A stretch of DNA of 64,000 nt from 9FT-COMBO-48-23 sp963754385. GTDB taxonomy: Bacteria; Chloroflexota; Dehalococcoidia; GIF9; UBA5629. This document shows positions 60,306 through 64,000 of this stretch, in pieces. A program made the translations under genes and the position numbers. Every line of letters begins with the position of its first letter. Position 1 is the first letter of the stretch. A model generated the notes under the pieces. The model did no database searches, was not told the DNA's origin, and was given only the letters and a program-made list of their open reading frames with translations. The DNA is taken from contig CAVWGE010000001.1 in NCBI GenBank assembly GCA_963754385.1, positions 434,001 through 498,000 on the forward strand, written 5' to 3'.

Positions 60306-61274
60306 ATGGCTGTACTTGATATAGTTGGCTTTGGAGCGATGAACATCGACCACCTGTACAAGGTCGATGAGATTGTTGCTGATGGGGAACAGTCGGTAAA
60401 TGGTTTTGAATCTCTCCCTGGTGGCTCGGCAGCTAATACTATTTACGGATTGGCTAAACTGGGCGTTAAAGCAGGATTTGTTGGGGCTATTGGCATTGAC
60501 GACGATGGTGAGGAGCTTATCAAAGATTTCAAGAATGTTGCTGTAGATACCAGTCAGATTCGAATCAAACAGGAGGTAAAGACCGGCTCAACAATCTGCC
60601 TCAGTGATAGGCTGGGGGGACGGGCCATATATGTATCCCCCGGAGCTAATAACCTGCTCGGTCCCGAGGATATAGATTTAGCCTATTTAAGCCAATCTCA
60701 GATGGTCCATCTGTCCTCCTTTGTTGATGACAGGCAGTTTAACCTACAAGTTAGCGTTACTGAAAAACTGTCAATTTCCGTAACGGTAAGCCTGTCTCCC
60801 GGAATGCTCTATGTTGCTAGAGGTCTGAAAGCCTTGGTTCCCTTGCTGAAGAGGGCTCATATCGTCTTTATGAACCGTGAGGAAATCGAGCGATTGACAG
60901 GCGATGGTTTCAAGTCCGGAGCTCGGGGAATTGCGAAATCGGGCTGCCGGATTGTTGTTGTAACCCTGGGCAAGGGTCTGGATAAAGGCAAAGCTGGGAT
61001 GGTTACGGCCTATATTTATGACGGGAAGCAAGAATATGAGGTTGAGTCTGAAGAGGTAACCTCGAAATTGCCGTTGGAAAGCACCGGTGCCGGAGATGCT
61101 TTCGCTGCCGGATTTCTTTTCGGTTTTCTCAGAGGCAAGAAGCTTGAAGAATGCGGACTGCTTGGCGATATAATGGCCAGCTTTGGCATCAGGGCAATTG
61201 GAGCTCGAAAAGGACTGCCAACCTTAGCTCAGCTATCTCAGAAATATCTTCAACGTTCAGGCAACCCGCTCTAG
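60306..61274 (+). CDS. PfkB-family carbohydrate/nucleoside kinase
   Basis: A 322-residue ribokinase-fold kinase. N-terminal GFGAMNIDHLYKV and LPGGSAANTIYGLAKLG (substrate lid), C-terminal ESTGAGDAFAAGFLFG with the catalytic Asp. The substrate may be a nucleoside or a sugar; members range widely. Last gene of the four-gene set, and convergent with clpP (4 nt between stops). Confidence 0.88.
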   Translation: MAVLDIVGFGAMNIDHLYKVDEIVADGEQSVNGFESLPGGSAANTIYGLAKLGVKAGFVGAIGIDDDGEELIKDFKNVAVDTSQIRIKQEVKTGSTICLSDRLGGRAIYVSPGANNLLGPEDIDLAYLSQSQMVHLSSFVDDRQFNLQVSVTEKLSISVTVSLSPGMLYVARGLKALVPLLKRAHIVFMNREEIERLTGDGFKSGARGIAKSGCRIVVVTLGKGLDKGKAGMVTAYIYDGKQEYEVESEEVTSKLPLESTGAGDAFAAGFLFGFLRGKKLEECGLLGDIMASFGIRAIGARKGLPTLAQLSQKYLQRSGNPL

Positions 61275-61278
61275 GTGT

Positions 61279-61923
61279 TCACGCCTTTTCCTTTTCTTTC
61301 TCTTTCGGTTTCTTGACGGCTGGTCCGCTCAAAATCTGGTCAACTAAACCGTATTCCACAGCGTGCTCGGCACTGAGAAACAAATCCCGGTCGATGTCTT
61401 TGATAATTTTTTCCAGTGGCTGGCCTGTATGCTTGGCTAATATCTCTGAGATTAAACTGTCCAGACGTTGAAACTCTTGGGCGGCTATTTTGATATCGGT
61501 TATCTGACCTTGAGTACCAGCTCTTCCTTGATGCATATGTATAGTTGAGCTAGGCAGCGCATAACGTTTGCCTTTGGCTCCGGCACAAAGAATAACTGTT
61601 CCCATGCTATATGTTGCCCCGACAGCTATTGTAGACACTTCTGGGCGAATTAGTTGCATGGTGTCATAAATTGCCAGCCCGGCAGTTACTACCCCGCCCG
61701 GAGAATGGATATACAGGTTTATGTCCTTGTCCGGGTCCTCGTGCTCCAGATAAAGAAGTTGGGCGACAATGATATTGGCTACCTGGTCGTCAATTTCTGT
61801 ACCCAAGAAGATAATGCGTTCTCTCAATAGCAGTGAGTAGATATCAAACAGTCGCTCTCCCCTGGGGCTGCTTTCGATAACAGTCGGAATTATTCTTTGA
61901 TACCTTTGGTCTGAATTTTTCAT
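61279..61923 (-). CDS. clpP: ATP-dependent Clp protease proteolytic subunit
   Basis: Serine protease chamber used by ClpX/ClpA-type unfoldases. The 214 residues have catalytic Ser106 (ATYSMGTV), His131 (HMHQGRAG) and Asp180. The residues before Ser are Thr-Tyr, where most ClpPs have Ala-Ala (QAASM), and the C-terminal tail is Lys/Glu-rich. It overlaps tig by 4 nt, as in many bacteria (tig-clpP). Confidence 0.94.
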   Translation of the reverse strand: MKNSDQRYQRIIPTVIESSPRGERLFDIYSLLLRERIIFLGTEIDDQVANIIVAQLLYLEHEDPDKDINLYIHSPGGVVTAGLAIYDTMQLIRPEVSTIAVGATYSMGTVILCAGAKGKRYALPSSTIHMHQGRAGTQGQITDIKIAAQEFQRLDSLISEILAKHTGQPLEKIIKDIDRDLFLSAEHAVEYGLVDQILSGPAVKKPKEKEKEKA

Positions 61924-63230
61924 TTTGTCTTCCCCTTTCTAGACTTAGTAACTTGTTTTTGCTCTGTAGCTATCTGAACTAACCGCTCAACGGCTTTTCG
62001 ACCCAACAGAAATTGCTTGATAGACTCACGGGCTTGTGGCAGGCTGAAAAATTTCTTCATCTCATCAGCCTGTTTATCTGCGTCTTTTACCATCTTCTCT
62101 ATTTCAGCATCTATTTCTGAATCGTCCACTTCTATCTTCTCTGCCTCAGTTATTTTACCCAGAACCAGAGACCGAATAACACGCCGATTTGCCATAGGGC
62201 GTAGTTCTTCTCGGTGGTCGTCCATTGTCTTATTCAGTGTTTTCAAATAATTCTCCAGGCCCGTGATACCTTCGGTAAATTGCCTCGCCTCGTCGCTGAG
62301 CAAGCGGTCGATTTCTCTCTCCGCCAGCACCAGCGGATATTCCACTTCACTGAGTTCGACAACAGCATCGACGGCCTTCTGCTCCAGTTCCAAACGGGCT
62401 CTTTCCTCAGCCCTGGCTTTCAGATTAGATGCTATTTGCTCTCGCAGTGAAGCTAAGTCCTCCTTGCCTAGGCTTTTGGCGAATTCATCGTCAACCTCAG
62501 GTAGCTTTTTTTCTTTTACCTCCGTAGCCGTAATCTTAAAGGCATGTTCTTTTCCCGCCAGCTCCTTCATTTCATAGTCTGGTGGATAGGACAGGACGAA
62601 GCTTTTTTCTTCGCCTTTGCTCATGCCTTCCAGCTTTTCAGCGAATCCGGGAAGAGGCAGCCGGGCTTCTCTGGTGACCTCATAGACAATATCCTTGCGG
62701 ATGGGGAATGGTTCCCCGTCCCTGGTGCCTTCAACGTCTATGGTGACAATGTCGTCGAACTGTACCGGACGGTCTACCGGTGACAGTATAGCCTGCTGAT
62801 GTCGTAGTTGTTCGATGGTTGCCTCGATATCTTCTTCCTTGATTTCAACCGGCTCAGATTCAACCTTTATCTGTTTATAATCTCCGAGCTTGATTGTAGG
62901 CTTAAGCGGCACAACGGCCTTAAAAATCAATGGCTCAGTCTTGATAAGCTCGAACTGGGGTTGAGCAATGGCATCTATCTCCTGACTTTCCAGAGCCTCT
63001 TTGTAGGTTGCCGGTATCAGGTCTTCGAGGGCTTCCTGGAACAGGGTATCTTTGCCGATGTGACGTTCCAGTATATCCCTGGGCGCCTTCCCCTTACGAA
63101 AGCCGGGGATGGAGACCCTTCTAACCAGGCGGCTGTAAGCTTTGTCGAGGTATTTATCTACCTCGGCAGCCTCCATCTCAATATTGAGCGTTACCTGGCT
63201 CTTTTCAACTGGCTCTGTAGATACCTTCAT
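61920..63230 (-). CDS. tig: Trigger factor
   Basis: Ribosome-bound chaperone and peptidyl-prolyl isomerase. The 436 residues include the ribosome-binding loop GFRKGKAPR (about residues 43-51), a FKBP-like PPIase domain (about 155-240) and a helical C-terminal chaperone domain. First gene of tig-clpP. Confidence 0.95.
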   Translation of the reverse strand: MKVSTEPVEKSQVTLNIEMEAAEVDKYLDKAYSRLVRRVSIPGFRKGKAPRDILERHIGKDTLFQEALEDLIPATYKEALESQEIDAIAQPQFELIKTEPLIFKAVVPLKPTIKLGDYKQIKVESEPVEIKEEDIEATIEQLRHQQAILSPVDRPVQFDDIVTIDVEGTRDGEPFPIRKDIVYEVTREARLPLPGFAEKLEGMSKGEEKSFVLSYPPDYEMKELAGKEHAFKITATEVKEKKLPEVDDEFAKSLGKEDLASLREQIASNLKARAEERARLELEQKAVDAVVELSEVEYPLVLAEREIDRLLSDEARQFTEGITGLENYLKTLNKTMDDHREELRPMANRRVIRSLVLGKITEAEKIEVDDSEIDAEIEKMVKDADKQADEMKKFFSLPQARESIKQFLLGRKAVERLVQIATEQKQVTKSRKGKTK

Positions 63231-63278
63231 TTTCTTAACTCATGTATATTATAAACAATTTATGGTACTGCCTTCAGT

Positions 63279-64000
63279 TTAACCTCGGGTAGTCTCCTCG
63301 TCTGTAAGCTTCAGATGTAGCTCATTGAGCTGGGTTTGAGAGACCGGCGACGGTGAATCGCTCATCACATCGATGGCGCTCTGATTTTTGGGAAAGGCAA
63401 TTACCTCTCTGATGTTATCTGTCCCTGCCAGCAGCATCACCACGCGGTCAATGCCGGGTGCAATGCCGCCGTGAGGCGGTGCTCCATAATCGAAGGCTTC
63501 CAGCATATGCCCGAACCTGGCTTCTATTTCCTCATCTTTGTAGCCCAGCAAGCGAAATATCTTTTGCTGTAGCTCGCGGGTGTGAATTCTGATGCTGCCG
63601 CTGGACAGCTCGTAGCCGTTACACACGATGTCGTAGTGGCGTGCCCGCACCTTGGCCGGGTCTGTATCGAGCAGCGGCATATCCTCTTCACGAGGCGAAG
63701 TAAAGGGATGATGCATCGGCTCCCACAGCTTTGTTTCCTCATTCCAGTCCAGCAGCGGAAAGTCAATCACGAAAAAGAAAACCAGATGATTCGGGTCGAT
63801 TAAGCCGAGGCGGTGCCCCATCTCCCGCCGCAGCTCATCCAGCACCTTATTCACCATCTTGGCTTCGCCGGCCACGATCAGTATCAGGTCGCCCGGCTTG
63901 GCTTCGAATTTACTGACTATCTCTTTTAACTGCTCTGCGGTCAGATATTTGGCAGCTACCGATTTGACTTTGTCGGGGGTCAGTTGTTCTAGGGTTTCAA
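63279..64000 (-). CDS. aspS: Aspartyl-tRNA synthetase, C-terminal part (continues past window)
   Basis: Class II aminoacyl-tRNA synthetase. The reading frame stays open to the window end, giving about 240 C-terminal residues: the end of the GAD insertion domain (LILIVAGEAKMVNKVLDELR region), HPFTSPREEDMPLLD, GYELSSGSIRIH (motif 2 side), and motif 3 GIAPGIDRVVML. Whether it is discriminating or the AspRS/AsnRS type cannot be judged from this part. Confidence 0.94.
   Translation of the reverse strand, partial: ETLEQLTPDKVKSVAAKYLTAEQLKEIVSKFEAKPGDLILIVAGEAKMVNKVLDELRREMGHRLGLIDPNHLVFFFVIDFPLLDWNEETKLWEPMHHPFTSPREEDMPLLDTDPAKVRARHYDIVCNGYELSSGSIRIHTRELQQKIFRLLGYKDEEIEARFGHMLEAFDYGAPPHGGIAPGIDRVVMLLAGTDNIREVIAFPKNQSAIDVMSDSPSPVSQTQLNELHLKLTDEETTRG

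Overview
The window looks like a chromosomal segment of an anaerobic, mid-GC bacterium, most likely an uncultured Chloroflexi of the Dehalococcoidia. This is inference: there is no rRNA gene here. It rests on LL-diaminopimelate aminotransferase, archaeal-type phosphoglycerate mutase, CooC, a ferredoxin-dependent pyruvate oxidoreductase with NADH-dehydrogenase-like subunits, and tight housekeeping operons. Seven tRNA genes are present (one cut by the left edge). No CRISPR array, prophage or rRNA was seen.

Layout. 1-8.3 kb: tRNA-Arg, an FmdB-type zinc ribbon, tRNA-Met, small membrane and zinc-ribbon proteins (two sharing a 35-nt upstream box), trxB, an HTH protein with a membrane hybrid histidine kinase, and a tyrosine recombinase. 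8.4-17.1 kb (minus): a nine-gene operon cooC-pgk-apgM-tpiA-miaA-dapF-orf-dapL-hflX joining lower glycolysis/gluconeogenesis, lysine/peptidoglycan precursor synthesis and tRNA modification. 17.3-20.4 kb (plus): tyrA-aroA-remA-like-gmk, starting with an apparently leaderless mRNA. 20.5-24.6 kb: ybeY, tRNA-Ser, miaB, nadB, a RidA protein.

24.6-39.3 kb is an accessory region. It opens with an IS110-family element of IS1111 type (16-bp perfect subterminal inverted repeats and a possible guide-RNA region) and then holds a catabolic cluster: a two-subunit CoA-transferase, a LuxR regulator lying between inverted ~100-bp repeats, a duplicated-domain EthD-like protein, a beta-keto acid cleavage enzyme (BKACE/DUF849), a complete LIV-type ABC importer and a flavin/Fe-S PreA-like oxidoreductase. 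Broken genes and repeats between them show recent rearrangement. The simplest reading is import of an organic acid, CoA activation, reduction or oxidation, and cleavage with acetyl-CoA. The substrate cannot be told from sequence.

39.6-41.1 kb: lexA with promoter and two overlapping operator-like sites, a DUF6504-like protein, a zinc ribbon and tRNA-Pro. 41.1-47.2 kb (minus): porGD-porA-porB followed by NuoE/NuoF/NuoG-like subunits, a putative NAD-linked pyruvate:ferredoxin oxidoreductase. 47.2-52.4 kb: tRNA-Arg, a cation/proton antiporter, a Na+-pump decarboxylase beta subunit with a 47-residue OadG-like protein, TerC, a tandem universal stress protein, and two tandem tRNA-Ser genes. 52.5-61.3 kb (plus): dprA-topA-aroQ-M24 peptidase-efp, then an uncharacterised four-gene set (PHP, formyltransferase-like, HAD-like, PfkB). 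61.3-64 kb (minus): clpP, tig and the 3' part of aspS.
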